NCBI GenBank assembly: GCA_023807065.1
Contig: JAJJLU010000403.1
Span: 1 to 52,348, forward strand
Direction of reading: 5' to 3'
Length of the DNA: 52,348 nt
Source of the DNA: Isotricha intestinalis
Taxonomy: Eukaryota > Ciliophora > Litostomatea > Vestibuliferida > Isotrichidae
The translations under genes and the position numbers were made by a program. The notes under the pieces were generated by a model that made no database searches, was not told the origin of the DNA, and saw only the letters and a list, made by a program, of their open reading frames with translations. Positions 33,577 through 43,734 of the stretch are shown piece after piece (within the stretch, counting starts at the first letter, position 1; each line of letters opens with the position of its first letter).

Positions 33577-35214
33577 ATGTACAAAAACAAATTTTTTTTA
33601 TTCTTTTTTTTTTTTTGTATTTCAAAAATAAAAGGGAAATTTACACAATTTGATTTTTTAAAAACAGATGATACTCAAATAAAAAATAATTATGGAAGAG
33701 GAAACTGTGTATATTTAAGAGGAACAAATTTAGGAAATTTATTTGTTCAAGAAAAATGGATGTCATCAACATCAGCAAAAGATCAAAAAACAATAAATGA
33801 AGTATTAAAAAACCGTTTTGGTAAAAGTATGAGAGACACATTAATAACATTTTATGAAAAAAATTATATCATAAAAGAAGATTTTGACAAAATAAAAGAA
33901 ATGGGAATGTCAGTAATAAGAGTGCCGTTTACATATATGAATTTATATGAAAAAGGAAATAATGGATGGACATTAAAAAGTAAAGCTTTTGAAAGATTAG
34001 ATTGGATAGTTGATGAAGCGTCAAAGAGAGGAATTTATGTTATATTAGATTTACATGGAGCATTTGGTTCTCAAAATGGACAAGATCATTCAGGAGAAGA
34101 AATTGATAAAGTTGAAAATGTGAAATTTTATCAAAATTCAGAATTAAAAAAATTAACTTTAAAATTATGGGAAAAAGTAGCATCTCATTATAAAAATAAT
34201 CCAGCAGTGGCTGGATATGATATATTAAATGAACCTGGAGAAAAAGCAGGAAAAACAAAAGATTATCATTTTGAATTTTATAATGAAATATATAAGACAA
34301 TTAGAAGTGTTGATCCTAATCATATTATTATTATGGAATCATGTTGGAGTCCTTATGATTTGCCTAATCCAAAAAAATATAATTGGAAAAATATTATATA
34401 TGAATATCATCACTATCCTTGGGATCATCAAAAAAGTTCTTCTGGTCAAGCAATTGCTCTTGAAAATTTAATAAATTCAATTAATTCTGTTCAATATAAA
34501 GTTCCAACATTTATAGGTGAATTTACATGTTTTGAATTAAATGATGCTTGGAAAAATACATTAACTAAATTTAATTTAAATGGTTATCATTACACTTCAT
34601 GGAATTATAAAAGTAATAATAAAGGAACTTGGGGAATTTTTAATCAAAAAGGAACCCAACAAGTTGATATATATAAACATAATATAAAAGAAATTAAAAC
34701 AATTTGGGGATTAAATAGTATAGGAACTGGAGGTAAATCATTTAATAATATGGTTTATGATAGAATGAAAGAAGCTTTACCAGGGACAATTTATTTTTTA
34801 AAAAAAGATTTAAGAGATAAAGATTATATTAAATTAAAATCTATAATTACTAATAAATTTGTTTCTGCTGATAATTATGGAGAAAGTCATTTAATAGCTA
34901 ATAGAGATAATACTGGTAATTGGGAACATTTTATTTTTATTAAAAATAGTGATGGTACTTTTTCTATTCAAGCCAGGGCCAATAATAAATTTTTATGTGC
35001 TGTTTTTGATAATGGAGATAAAAAAAATCCTATTATTGCAAGAAGTAATCAAATTCTAGATTGGGAAAAATTTTATATCGAAGAAATTTCTGGAGGGAAA
35101 ATAGCTTTTAAAACTTATATTAATAAAAAATATATCCAAGTTAATCCTAATGATAATCGATTGTACGCTTTAGGAGAAAAAATTGGAACATGGGAAGAAT
35201 TTTATAAACAATAA
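33577..35214 (+). CDS. Secreted GH5 glycoside hydrolase with fascin-like beta-trefoil
   Basis: The 545-residue protein starts with a Phe-rich signal peptide (residues 1-20). A glycoside hydrolase family 5 (beta/alpha)8 barrel follows at about 40-385. The acid/base is E219 in DILNEP and the nucleophile is E315 in TFIGEF. Other family marks are LRGTNLGN, VIRVPF, LDLHGAFGSQNGQDHSGE and the EYHHYPWD loop. Residues about 405-545 form a fascin-like beta-trefoil with repeats IKLKSIITNKFVSAD, FSIQARANNKFLCA and IAFKTYINKKYIQVN, probably a glycan-binding module. GH5 enzymes with a retaining mechanism cut beta-1,4- or beta-1,3-glucans, mannans or xylans. The HGA(P/F)GSQNG segment resembles the exo-beta-1,3-glucanase side, so substrate is open. 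The GH5 plus trefoil layout is common in bacteria and fungi, consistent with lateral acquisition, although codon use and A+T content now match the host. Confidence 0.92.
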   Translation: MYKNKFFLFFFFFCISKIKGKFTQFDFLKTDDTQIKNNYGRGNCVYLRGTNLGNLFVQEKWMSSTSAKDQKTINEVLKNRFGKSMRDTLITFYEKNYIIKEDFDKIKEMGMSVIRVPFTYMNLYEKGNNGWTLKSKAFERLDWIVDEASKRGIYVILDLHGAFGSQNGQDHSGEEIDKVENVKFYQNSELKKLTLKLWEKVASHYKNNPAVAGYDILNEPGEKAGKTKDYHFEFYNEIYKTIRSVDPNHIIIMESCWSPYDLPNPKKYNWKNIIYEYHHYPWDHQKSSSGQAIALENLINSINSVQYKVPTFIGEFTCFELNDAWKNTLTKFNLNGYHYTSWNYKSNNKGTWGIFNQKGTQQVDIYKHNIKEIKTIWGLNSIGTGGKSFNNMVYDRMKEALPGTIYFLKKDLRDKDYIKLKSIITNKFVSADNYGESHLIANRDNTGNWEHFIFIKNSDGTFSIQARANNKFLCAVFDNGDKKNPIIARSNQILDWEKFYIEEISGGKIAFKTYINKKYIQVNPNDNRLYALGEKIGTWEEFYKQ

Positions 35215-35656
35215 AATTATATTCCATTTACTTTAATATTCTAAATTTCTTTTAGAAAATAAGGAAAATTAATTAAATAATAGATTTATAATAATTTACA
35301 ATTCTTTATAATATTCTTTTGGTGAAAATCATAAGAATTTTAATATTATCTATTTTTGAAAAAAAGCAAATTATATTGTATAATTCAATTCAACAAATAA
35401 CTTTAATTTTAATTGATTTTATATTTAATAAAACAATATTTTTATTGAAGGATAGAGAAGTAGTCTGTGATAATCTTTTTTTTGTGGATATGCTATATAT
35501 ATTTCATTATTTCTTCTAAAAGTATTAATTAAAAGTATATATCAAAAAAACAAACAATATTATTTAAAAAAACAAAAATTGATATAAATAATTAAATAAT
35601 ATAGTTATAGGATTTATATGAAAGTAACTTTTCTTTTTTATAGAGATATGCTAATA
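35215..35656. other. Gene-free stretch (0.4 kb)
   Basis: This lies downstream of the GH5 gene. The only longer open frame (from 35319) begins at TTG, is full of hydrophobic A/T-driven codons and is judged spurious. Confidence 0.5.
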
Positions 35657-35863
35657 TTAATTTATTTTTTTTGAGGATATTGAATTAACCAATTTAAATA
35701 GTTTATAAGTTTTTATTGGGTCATGTAGTTTCTGATTTAAATACATATTATTTTTTTGACATATTATTATTTTTTTCCTTTTTTTGATTTGTTGCTCCAT
35801 CTGCAAGAAAATTGCATTTGATTTATAAAAGGTATTATTATTCCTTTCCTCCTTCAAGTTCAT
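35657..35863 (-). CDS. Possible small protein, 68 residues
   Basis: A 68-codon ATG-to-TAA frame sits alone in a 2.1-kb gene-poor interval. The product is basic and polar with a short amphipathic stretch, and includes LHDPIKTYKLFKLVN near its C-terminus. The DNA looks less A/T-rich than its flanks and uses codons such as CTA, CAC/CAT, GAC and CCA that are scarce in the surrounding noncoding DNA. The frame extends openly about 11 codons upstream of the ATG. No family was recognised. It may be a real small gene, an exon of a spliced gene, or chance. Confidence 0.25.
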   Translation of the reverse strand: MNLKEERNNNTFYKSNAIFLQMEQQIKKRKKIIICQKNNMYLNQKLHDPIKTYKLFKLVNSISSKKIN

Positions 35864-37343
35864 AGAATTTAAAATATATTCTTTTATTTTTTGTATTTAT
35901 AAGTGTTTTTAATAGATTTTTTCCAGAAATAATATTTATTTGAATATATATAGAGAATTGATTCTTTAATATACAGATTTCATTTAGGATTCATTTTTTT
36001 CATTTAAATATTTTTAAATATCCATCATGATAAATAAATTCTAAATAATTGTTAATTACACAAAATTTAGAAGTACAATTAAGGAAAATACAATATTTAT
36101 AAAACTTAAACAAACAATTAAATAAATTGTTTTAGAAAATAAATTGATATTGAAATAAATTAATAAAGTTTCTTTTATTTTTATTATTCTTTCATCACAA
36201 AAATCTGATTGTAAATTATTTATATTATTATTAGTCTAACTTTTTATAAGGATAAATGATTAAATTTATATAAATTTTTCATATTTATTAAAGAATCATT
36301 AATTTAAATATTTTTATCATTTCAGAACTAAATTATAATATCATTCATTAAAGGATTTTTTAATTAAAATATAAATAAAAAAGTTATGTAGATTAATAAT
36401 TAATTAAAAATTTCCACCAAAAGCAGACTCTAAATTTACATTTCTTTATATATTATAAATAACATTTTTTAAAAATCATAATATATAAAATTTCTAACAT
36501 ATTCATTATTTCATTGATATTTTCGCGTAAAATTATTAATGACATATAATTATTTGATTTGATTTGATTTTTTCATTAAGAGTTTTTTCATTTCAATCAT
36601 TTTAAGTTTCACTTAAAGATATTTTAAATTTAATTTATTTATAAAAAATAACAAAGGAAATAAAATAAGTTCTAAAAAAAAAGAATTTGAGCTAAATTTA
36701 GTAAACATTTTATAATTCAAAAAACCAAAAACTCTATAGATATGGATAAAATTTATTTTATTAATAAAATAAATTAAAAATTCAATCAACCTCACAATTA
36801 TTAAAAAATATACATCTTTTTATAAATATATTTTTATAAAAAATTTAGAAAAAGAATTAAAATTAGATATATGGAAACAAATGAAAAAAAAGAATAATTA
36901 TTTGAAAGTAAATACTATAAAAAAATAATTACTTATTTTAATATGATTTATAGTATTAATAAATCTAAAAGAAAAAATAAAAAAAATGGAAAATTCTACA
37001 TTAAATGATTAAAAAATACTTATTTTGAAATTTTAGTATTATCTCTAAAGACCTAATTAATATTTATAAAGGATTATCTTTTATTCTTATTTATATTAAG
37101 GAGATGTTTTATGAGTTTCGAAAAGAGAAATTTGAATTTAATATGATAGATACAAAATTTAAATGCTATAATAAAATATGATGATTTGATAATTTTAATA
37201 AAATTCAAAATTTTTTTTTTACAAATTTTAATTTATAAATTTCTTTATCCATTGAATCTATTTATATTTATTTATTATATTGATATATTTAAATTATCAA
37301 AATTTCAATTTTTTATAATAAATATATGATAAACAAAAAACTT
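35864..37343. other. Gene-free 1.5 kb spacer
   Basis: The sequence is A/T-rich throughout with frequent stops. A 60-codon frame at 36613-36795 (-) is Phe/Leu/Ile-rich and looks like an A/T artefact. A GATTT triplet repeat lies at 36556-36570. No RNA gene was recognised. Confidence 0.5.
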
Positions 37344-38051
37344 TTATTCATCTATTATCATTTTAATAGGATTTTTCATAGCCATTTTCAAAGTTTCATT
37401 ATGAAAGAATTTAGAAAGATCTTTTATATGAGGAAAAGAATATTGATAATCATTTATTTGTTTAAGTGAAATTTTAGAAAAAGGTAATTTAGTTGAAGTA
37501 TTTAATTCATGAAATGAAAATTGTTTTTTATCTTCTTTCATAAAAGTTGAATTTTGTTTTTCAATTTCTTTTCTATTATTTTTACTTGAAAATAAATGAA
37601 TGTTTCTATTATTTACAGTTACTTTTCTTATTATTTTTGAATCATTTTGATATTGTCCTAATTTATTTAAATTTAATTTATTTGTTTTTAATCTTGTAAA
37701 ATGAAATGATGTTGAATTATTTTTTAATAATTGTTGAATATTATTATCATTTCTTTTTTTAGATGTTTCAGATATTTTAATTGGAGGAATTGTATTTCTG
37801 GATTGAATAAAAGATGATTTTGAAGGTACAATTTTTATTAAATTTTTTTTTTTAGGAATTACTTTTTTGTTTTCACTTATTTCTTTTTTTTTTTTAATAT
37901 GAATATTTTTCACTTTTGATGGTTTAAATAATTTTGTAAATATATTTTTTTCTGGTTTATTGAATGATATCCTTGTAAAATTAACAGGTCTTTCAATTGG
38001 AGAAAAAGAATGATTTATAATTGATTTTTTTGTTGAACTTTGTTTTTCCAT
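37344..38051 (-). CDS. Basic Lys/Asn/Ser-rich protein of unknown function
   Basis: The 235-residue protein is strongly basic and low in complexity, with Lys clusters such as KNIHIKKKKEISENKK. It contains repeated Ser/Thr-Phe-containing segments (SFSPIERPVNFTRISFNKPE and SFHFTRLKTNKL). No domain, TM helix or signal peptide is visible. Composition suggests an intrinsically disordered cytoskeletal or nucleic-acid-associated protein, but that is only inference. Its start lies 67 bp from the start of the divergent TmcB-like gene B, so the two probably share a promoter region. Confidence 0.65.
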   Translation of the reverse strand: MEKQSSTKKSIINHSFSPIERPVNFTRISFNKPEKNIFTKLFKPSKVKNIHIKKKKEISENKKVIPKKKNLIKIVPSKSSFIQSRNTIPPIKISETSKKRNDNNIQQLLKNNSTSFHFTRLKTNKLNLNKLGQYQNDSKIIRKVTVNNRNIHLFSSKNNRKEIEKQNSTFMKEDKKQFSFHELNTSTKLPFSKISLKQINDYQYSFPHIKDLSKFFHNETLKMAMKNPIKMIIDE

Positions 38052-38118
38052 TTAATTTTTATTTATAAATTAAATAAATATCAAATTTAATATTTCAAGA
38101 ATTATTTCAATTAAGAAA
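38052..38118. promoter_or_regulatory. 67-bp bidirectional promoter spacer
   Basis: Only 67 bp separate the start codons of the basic protein (-) and TmcB-like protein B (+). Both 5' UTRs and all core promoter elements must fit here or overlap the coding regions. The sequence is nearly pure A/T with no recognisable TATA box of standard spacing. Assignment as promoter is by position alone. Confidence 0.5.
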
Positions 38119-41100
38119 ATGGAACAAAATTCAAAAAATCAAAATTCTTTATTTTCTAAAATCATTACTGATATTTATGGAAGTATTCAAGAAAATGCTT
38201 TAGAATCAGATAGATTATTTTCCTTTTCAAATATTTTAGAATTAACAAATAAAATAATAATAATTGATATAATCTTTAATTATCGAAGAAAATTTAAAAA
38301 TTTATATTTTTTTATTTATTTCATAGCTCCAACATTTTATTTTGAATTAATAAATAATACAAAATTGTTTGTTGAAAAAAATGCTGCTATCTTAGATAAA
38401 AAAAAATATCAAAAAGATCAAATCAGTTTAATTGTAAATGAATATTTCAAATTAGATATTCATGAACAAAAAGATTATTTAGATTATAAAAAATTTTCTG
38501 CTATTTATCTTTTTATTTTATTATTTATGATTTTTTTTCATTTTACAAAAACAGAAAATTGTTTTGTAAAATTAATGAAAAAAATTAGTAAATATGTTAT
38601 TTACTTTACTTTTTTTACTTTTTCTCATATTTTTTTATTAATATTTAATAGAGGTGTTTTTGTTCAATTTTCTGATAGTTATGATAAAATAAAAATTGAT
38701 TTTATTCTTGATATTTTATTATTTTTTATTTTTAATTTATTAAGCTATTTTTTTTATAGTCTTCTTATTTATGCTTATGGCCAAAATGAATCTTTCTATT
38801 TTCTTTCTTCCAAATTATTTTTAGCAGATTTTGCTTTAAATGAATTAGGAAGTTTCTTAATAATTCTAAGAATTAATATTAAATATTCAATTTTATTTCA
38901 ATTAATTTGGTCAGCAATATTTATTTATGATTATTTAATGAGAATATCAGCATTTAGAAATTCTTTACATCAAACTTCTTTTCAAAAATTAGATATTTTT
39001 CTTCAATCAGTAGTATTTTCTTTATTTATTGTTAGATTAATTTCTCTTTTTTTAATTAAATATTTATATCATGAAAACATTTTTAAAATATTAGAATGTA
39101 TTTTAATAGCTTTAGTATTAAGTTCAATTTATTTAAATTTTAATACCACTGGAAAATGTATTAGATTAACTAAATTAAAAAATTTATTACTTCATGAAAA
39201 TCCAGAGTTTTTTAAAGGAATTTATCAATTATTAAGTCCTTTGTTAAAATTTTTTGCTTCTGGTAATAATTCAAATAAACCAAAATATAAAGAAAATTTC
39301 TTAATAAAATATAGAGAAGATATTAAAACTTATTTTTGTTTAAGTAAAGAAGATTATATGGTATTATGTAATAATAATGAAAAATTAGTCGAAGTTTTTT
39401 TTAATTCAAATAGAAATTCAAAAAAAGAAAATTTAAATTTAAATATTAGTATGCCTGATAATAATGTTATTTTAGTTGCTTTACTTGAATTAGTTAATAA
39501 ATTTTATAAAATTTCAAAAGAAAAATCTAGTAATTTTAGTCAGTTAGTTATGGAGACATTGATTTATAATAAAGTAATACTGTACACTTTAATGGATGAA
39601 AAAATTTTCAGAGCTCAATATTATCTTAAAAAATTTTTTTATTCTCAAAAATTTAAAAATGCGAATTCAATAATAAGATGTATTTTTTACTATCTAAATT
39701 CTTCATTTACAAAACTAGAAAAAAAAAATGATGAATCTTCAATGGAATATATTATTTATTTTCATAATTTAAATATAGAATATTTAAATATTGTAAATTC
39801 ATTTAAATTTATATTAAAAGGATTTAATAATTCCCAAAAACAATTATTGATAACAATTGATAGAACAAGTGTAGCAATTGGAAAAGCTTTAGATAAAATA
39901 ATAGATATGATATATTCTTCAAAAGATTCATTAAAAATAAAAGAACAACCAGAAAATGAAAAATTTAAATTAGTGGAAGATATATTATTTAATACAAATT
40001 TTGATAAAAGTTTTGAATTTTTCGATTTAAATTCCCTTGATTCAGTTGTTGAAAAAAATAATTTCTTTTTAATAATGTTTGAAATGGGTAAATTTACAAT
40101 AAAAAAAGTTCCTTTAACTTATTATGAATTAACTGGAATTAAAACTTCAAAAATGATAAATTCTCCTTCAATTAATATTTACCCATATATAATGAGAAAA
40201 TCTCAAGAAAAATTAATAAGAACATCTTTATTAAATAAAAAAATATTAAAAGAAGAATGTGTATTAGAAACTTCAGAGAATTATATAATAAATACAAAAT
40301 TATCATATAATTTTCTTCCTACTTTCCAAGGACAATTATATTTATTATGTAGTTTAGATCCAGTTAATTTTCCGAATGATTGTAATCATGTTTTAATGCA
40401 ATCTAATGGGATTTGTTTACAAATTGGTTATTTTTTTAAAACATATTTTTCTTTTAATAATCAAATGAAAAAATTGAATTTTTTAACTATTTTAGGAATT
40501 AAGGAATATAACCCTGCTAATGGAGCTTCTCAAACATTTAGTGTAACTTTACATGATTTTGTTTCAAATATTAAATTATTTTTAGTTAGAGATAGTGTAT
40601 GGTCAAATCCTGAAATAATACAAAATATTAAAAAAATTAGAGAAAATTTTAAAAATTTAAAGAAATTAAGGGTTGTTTTTAATTTTAAGAAAAAGTTTGC
40701 AATAAAAGGTGATGAAGTATATTTAATTCAAATTATTTTTGAAGATATACAAATAAAAAATATTACTGTGAATAAAAATTTCGAAAAAGAAGAAACAGGA
40801 ATTATTCTAACTCCAAATAATGGTTCAATGGCGGGATCTCATTCAGGAGCTTCAGTTTTATCATATAAAATAATAAAAGAAAGTTCATGGAATATTACAA
40901 ATAAAAATAAAGAATCAATAGGTTTAGCTAAAAATACAATTGATAGAATATCATTTATTTATAATTTATTTTTAGTTGTTTTAGCTATTGCCATTTGTGT
41001 TCTTATAAAATATTTTTCAAATCAATTTTTTAATGAATATATTAAAATGATTGTTCTTAGAGAAATGGATTTAATATATTTTCAAAATGTATTTTATGTT

Positions 41101-42789
41101 ATAAATATGATTCAATTTGAAGGTTCTGGAGAGCAATATCAATCTTTAAATAATGAATATAAAAGAGAAATTGAAGGATATAATATATCATTAAATAATT
41201 TTTATCATCATACATTTAAAGAAAAATCAGTATTATTATTAACAACTAGTAATTATTTCAAAAATAATTATTCTAATTTAAAAACTAGTAGTGATTTATA
41301 TAAAGCATTTAATGAAAATCCTTTTCCTGTTTTAAGAGCAAATGGTGAATTTAGTAGTGTTAATTATTATTATGCTTTTGATTTACCTAAAAATTATTTT
41401 TATATTTTAAGTCAACAAGAAGATTTTAATTTAACTATTCCAATATTAAATTATGATAATATTAGTTATAATTTAAATAGATTAGATGAAATTCAACAAT
41501 ATGTAATATGCATCTTTTATAATACATTTAATTTCTTTTCTGCATTAAGTAATGTTTTAGCAAGATCAAAAGAGACTTTTAAAAATGCTTTAACTTTTTA
41601 TAAAGTAATGATGTATTGTGTTTTTATTATATTTTTATGTTTAAATATATGTTCAATTATTCTTCTTTATTTATCAATAGAAATGACCAATAAAAAGATG
41701 TATACAATTATAGAAAAAATAATGAAATTAACTCAAAAATGGAAAAATTTCTTAGAAAAAAAATTAAAATTTACTAAACTAATAATTAAAAATGAATTAA
41801 AACCAACTTTTGCAATAGAAAAATTAAAAGAAATAAATCCTCAAAATAAGATTAAATCAATTCAAACTAATCAACAACAAGGAATAAATCCAATGAATGT
41901 AAATCCAAACGATGATGATCAAGATGATATGTATTTGATTCCTTTTAAAAAAAATCAGAAAAAAAAAATATTTCATTTTATCTCTTATTGTGAAGCTTTG
42001 AAAACTTTATTTTTACTTGGTTCAATATATTTAATATTTATAGTAATTACATTTCCAATAATGACAACTTTATTTAATAAATTAAATGTCAAAAGAAAGC
42101 AAACTCAAGCAATTCAAGATTTACAAGAAATTCTTCTTTGTTATTATTTTGGAACAAGATTATCTATTGGATTAAACTCAACAACAATTCATTCAAAATT
42201 AGATTTATTTGGTGGAATGACTAATTCTTTATTTGGGAATCATACTGAATCTAAAAAATTATTATTAAATGATAAGAATAAAGAAATGAATGAATATTTA
42301 AATAAAATAAATGAAGAAGGTAATAGTTGTAATTATTTAATAAAAGATAGTGAATTTAGATATGCTTTACTTTTAGTTTGTGGTAAAGAACCTTTATTAC
42401 AAACTAAAGTTGAAACTATGATTAGTGGTTTTGTTAATCAATTAAGAACTCAATTTTTAAATTATAATCAAACTTCTAAAACTTCTGATAGAATCATTGA
42501 ATTTTTTCATAGTAGAACTTTTCAATTTAATAATTTACAGGTTATTATTTTTTTTCAGAATTATTTAAATGATTTAGAATATGAATATACTCTTCCTGAT
42601 TTACAATCTAATATTAATACTTTAATGATTTTTTTAGTTGTTATGTTTGTTATAATTGTAGTGACTGAAATTGTTTATTATATATCAAGTAATATTTTTG
42701 TTTTAGGAAAAATGAGTTCTTCTCTTAATGATTATAAAGTTATTGAAAAATTCTTTTCTTATGAAGAATCTACGAATAATAAGAAATAA
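38119..42789 (+). CDS. TmcB-like PAS/multi-TM protein B
   Basis: The 1556-residue protein repeats the layout of the protein at 10666-15915 but is divergent. It has an N-terminal block of about eight TM helices (to about 340), a helical TPR-like region (about 380-620), a PAS-like domain (about 635-780, with FEMGKFTIKKVPLTYYELTG), and a Gly/Ser linker (GSMAGSHSGASVLS, near 901). TM helices lie near 955, 1170, 1305 and 1510 and enclose two ectodomain-like segments of about 200 residues. A cytoplasmic linker of about 120 residues lies between the second and third helix. TmcB-like proteins form a large family in ciliates; biochemical function is not established. Sensor or mechanosensor roles are inference. 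It shows no intron, unlike protein A. Confidence 0.7.
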   Translation: MEQNSKNQNSLFSKIITDIYGSIQENALESDRLFSFSNILELTNKIIIIDIIFNYRRKFKNLYFFIYFIAPTFYFELINNTKLFVEKNAAILDKKKYQKDQISLIVNEYFKLDIHEQKDYLDYKKFSAIYLFILLFMIFFHFTKTENCFVKLMKKISKYVIYFTFFTFSHIFLLIFNRGVFVQFSDSYDKIKIDFILDILLFFIFNLLSYFFYSLLIYAYGQNESFYFLSSKLFLADFALNELGSFLIILRINIKYSILFQLIWSAIFIYDYLMRISAFRNSLHQTSFQKLDIFLQSVVFSLFIVRLISLFLIKYLYHENIFKILECILIALVLSSIYLNFNTTGKCIRLTKLKNLLLHENPEFFKGIYQLLSPLLKFFASGNNSNKPKYKENFLIKYREDIKTYFCLSKEDYMVLCNNNEKLVEVFFNSNRNSKKENLNLNISMPDNNVILVALLELVNKFYKISKEKSSNFSQLVMETLIYNKVILYTLMDEKIFRAQYYLKKFFYSQKFKNANSIIRCIFYYLNSSFTKLEKKNDESSMEYIIYFHNLNIEYLNIVNSFKFILKGFNNSQKQLLITIDRTSVAIGKALDKIIDMIYSSKDSLKIKEQPENEKFKLVEDILFNTNFDKSFEFFDLNSLDSVVEKNNFFLIMFEMGKFTIKKVPLTYYELTGIKTSKMINSPSINIYPYIMRKSQEKLIRTSLLNKKILKEECVLETSENYIINTKLSYNFLPTFQGQLYLLCSLDPVNFPNDCNHVLMQSNGICLQIGYFFKTYFSFNNQMKKLNFLTILGIKEYNPANGASQTFSVTLHDFVSNIKLFLVRDSVWSNPEIIQNIKKIRENFKNLKKLRVVFNFKKKFAIKGDEVYLIQIIFEDIQIKNITVNKNFEKEETGIILTPNNGSMAGSHSGASVLSYKIIKESSWNITNKNKESIGLAKNTIDRISFIYNLFLVVLAIAICVLIKYFSNQFFNEYIKMIVLREMDLIYFQNVFYVINMIQFEGSGEQYQSLNNEYKREIEGYNISLNNFYHHTFKEKSVLLLTTSNYFKNNYSNLKTSSDLYKAFNENPFPVLRANGEFSSVNYYYAFDLPKNYFYILSQQEDFNLTIPILNYDNISYNLNRLDEIQQYVICIFYNTFNFFSALSNVLARSKETFKNALTFYKVMMYCVFIIFLCLNICSIILLYLSIEMTNKKMYTIIEKIMKLTQKWKNFLEKKLKFTKLIIKNELKPTFAIEKLKEINPQNKIKSIQTNQQQGINPMNVNPNDDDQDDMYLIPFKKNQKKKIFHFISYCEALKTLFLLGSIYLIFIVITFPIMTTLFNKLNVKRKQTQAIQDLQEILLCYYFGTRLSIGLNSTTIHSKLDLFGGMTNSLFGNHTESKKLLLNDKNKEMNEYLNKINEEGNSCNYLIKDSEFRYALLLVCGKEPLLQTKVETMISGFVNQLRTQFLNYNQTSKTSDRIIEFFHSRTFQFNNLQVIIFFQNYLNDLEYEYTLPDLQSNINTLMIFLVVMFVIIVVTEIVYYISSNIFVLGKMSSSLNDYKVIEKFFSYEESTNNKK

Positions 42790-43734
42790 AACAAACTTAA
42801 TTATTTTTATTATTGATATATCAAGGTATTTATTTGTATTTTTTAAATAATTATATAATGAAACAAAATTTATATTTATTATGCTAAAAAATATAATAAC
42901 TGTTATATTATAATTAAATCTTATTTTAAAGAAAATATATAATAAAAAATTAAAATGTTAAATAAAATTAAATAAATTGAAAAAATAAAAAAACATAAAA
43001 ATAAACTTAAATTAAAATAAAAGAATAATAAAAAATAATGAAAAAATAGAATCTCTCAAATTTGGAAAATCATATAATTACTTTGGGAGTGATTTGGAGA
43101 TGAAAATGATTATCTTTTTCAAGTAGTTTTCTATTAAATCATATTTTAAAAATTTCTGGATTTAAAAAATTTTTTGTAACTTTTATATCAACAATTATGA
43201 TACTCAAATTAAATTTGAATTATAATAAAATATATTTTATTTAGCAGTATTTTTTAATTGTATTTTAAAAAATTATAATTCTAATTCTATGAAGTTAATT
43301 TTCAAATTTATATCAATAATCAATATTTTCTATAAGGGCCTTACTAAAAATTCCAAAAAAATTTTAATAATTTTTTTATTGAAAGTAAGTATCTTTCACA
43401 AAAGATTATTATTTACTATTATTAAAAGATTCCTCATCTCTCTATTAAAAATCAATTATTTTTGTTAATAATTTATTTATATTTAGAATAACAAAGAGAT
43501 ATATTATAAATTGTCAATTATATTAAATAAAATCTTTGTTAATCATTAAAAAAATATAATGACATATTAATATCATATTTTTAAGAGATTCTTACATTGA
43601 ATATTTAATTTCTAAAATATAATTATTTTTGTTTATTTTATATTTTATAAGGGAAATTTAATAATATATATAATTAATAAATATTAAAATAAAAATATAA
43701 CTCATTCATTTTCTTTGAAATAAAAAAAGAAACT
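42790..43734. other. Convergent intergenic region (0.9 kb)
   Basis: This lies between the stops of TmcB-like protein B (+) and the cyclin-like gene (-). A stretch at about 43015-43130 is open for some 37 codons without a start (ends FGSDLEMKMIIFFK). It is less A/T-rich than its surroundings but too short to call a gene. The rest is A/T-rich without features. Confidence 0.5.

Noticed and set aside
35319..35519. 66-codon open frame downstream of GH5
   Set aside because: It starts at TTG, not ATG, and is an A/T-driven hydrophobic string with no recognisable domain.
36556..36570. GATTT triplet repeat as a possible satellite
   Set aside because: Only three units in A/T-rich DNA; chance is sufficient.
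36613..36795. 60-codon minus-strand frame
   Set aside because: Phe/Leu/Ile/Asn-rich product typical of noncoding A/T DNA, with no supporting context.
43015..43130. Open stretch of about 37 codons without a start
   Set aside because: No ATG, no splice signals that join it to a neighbour, and too short to support.
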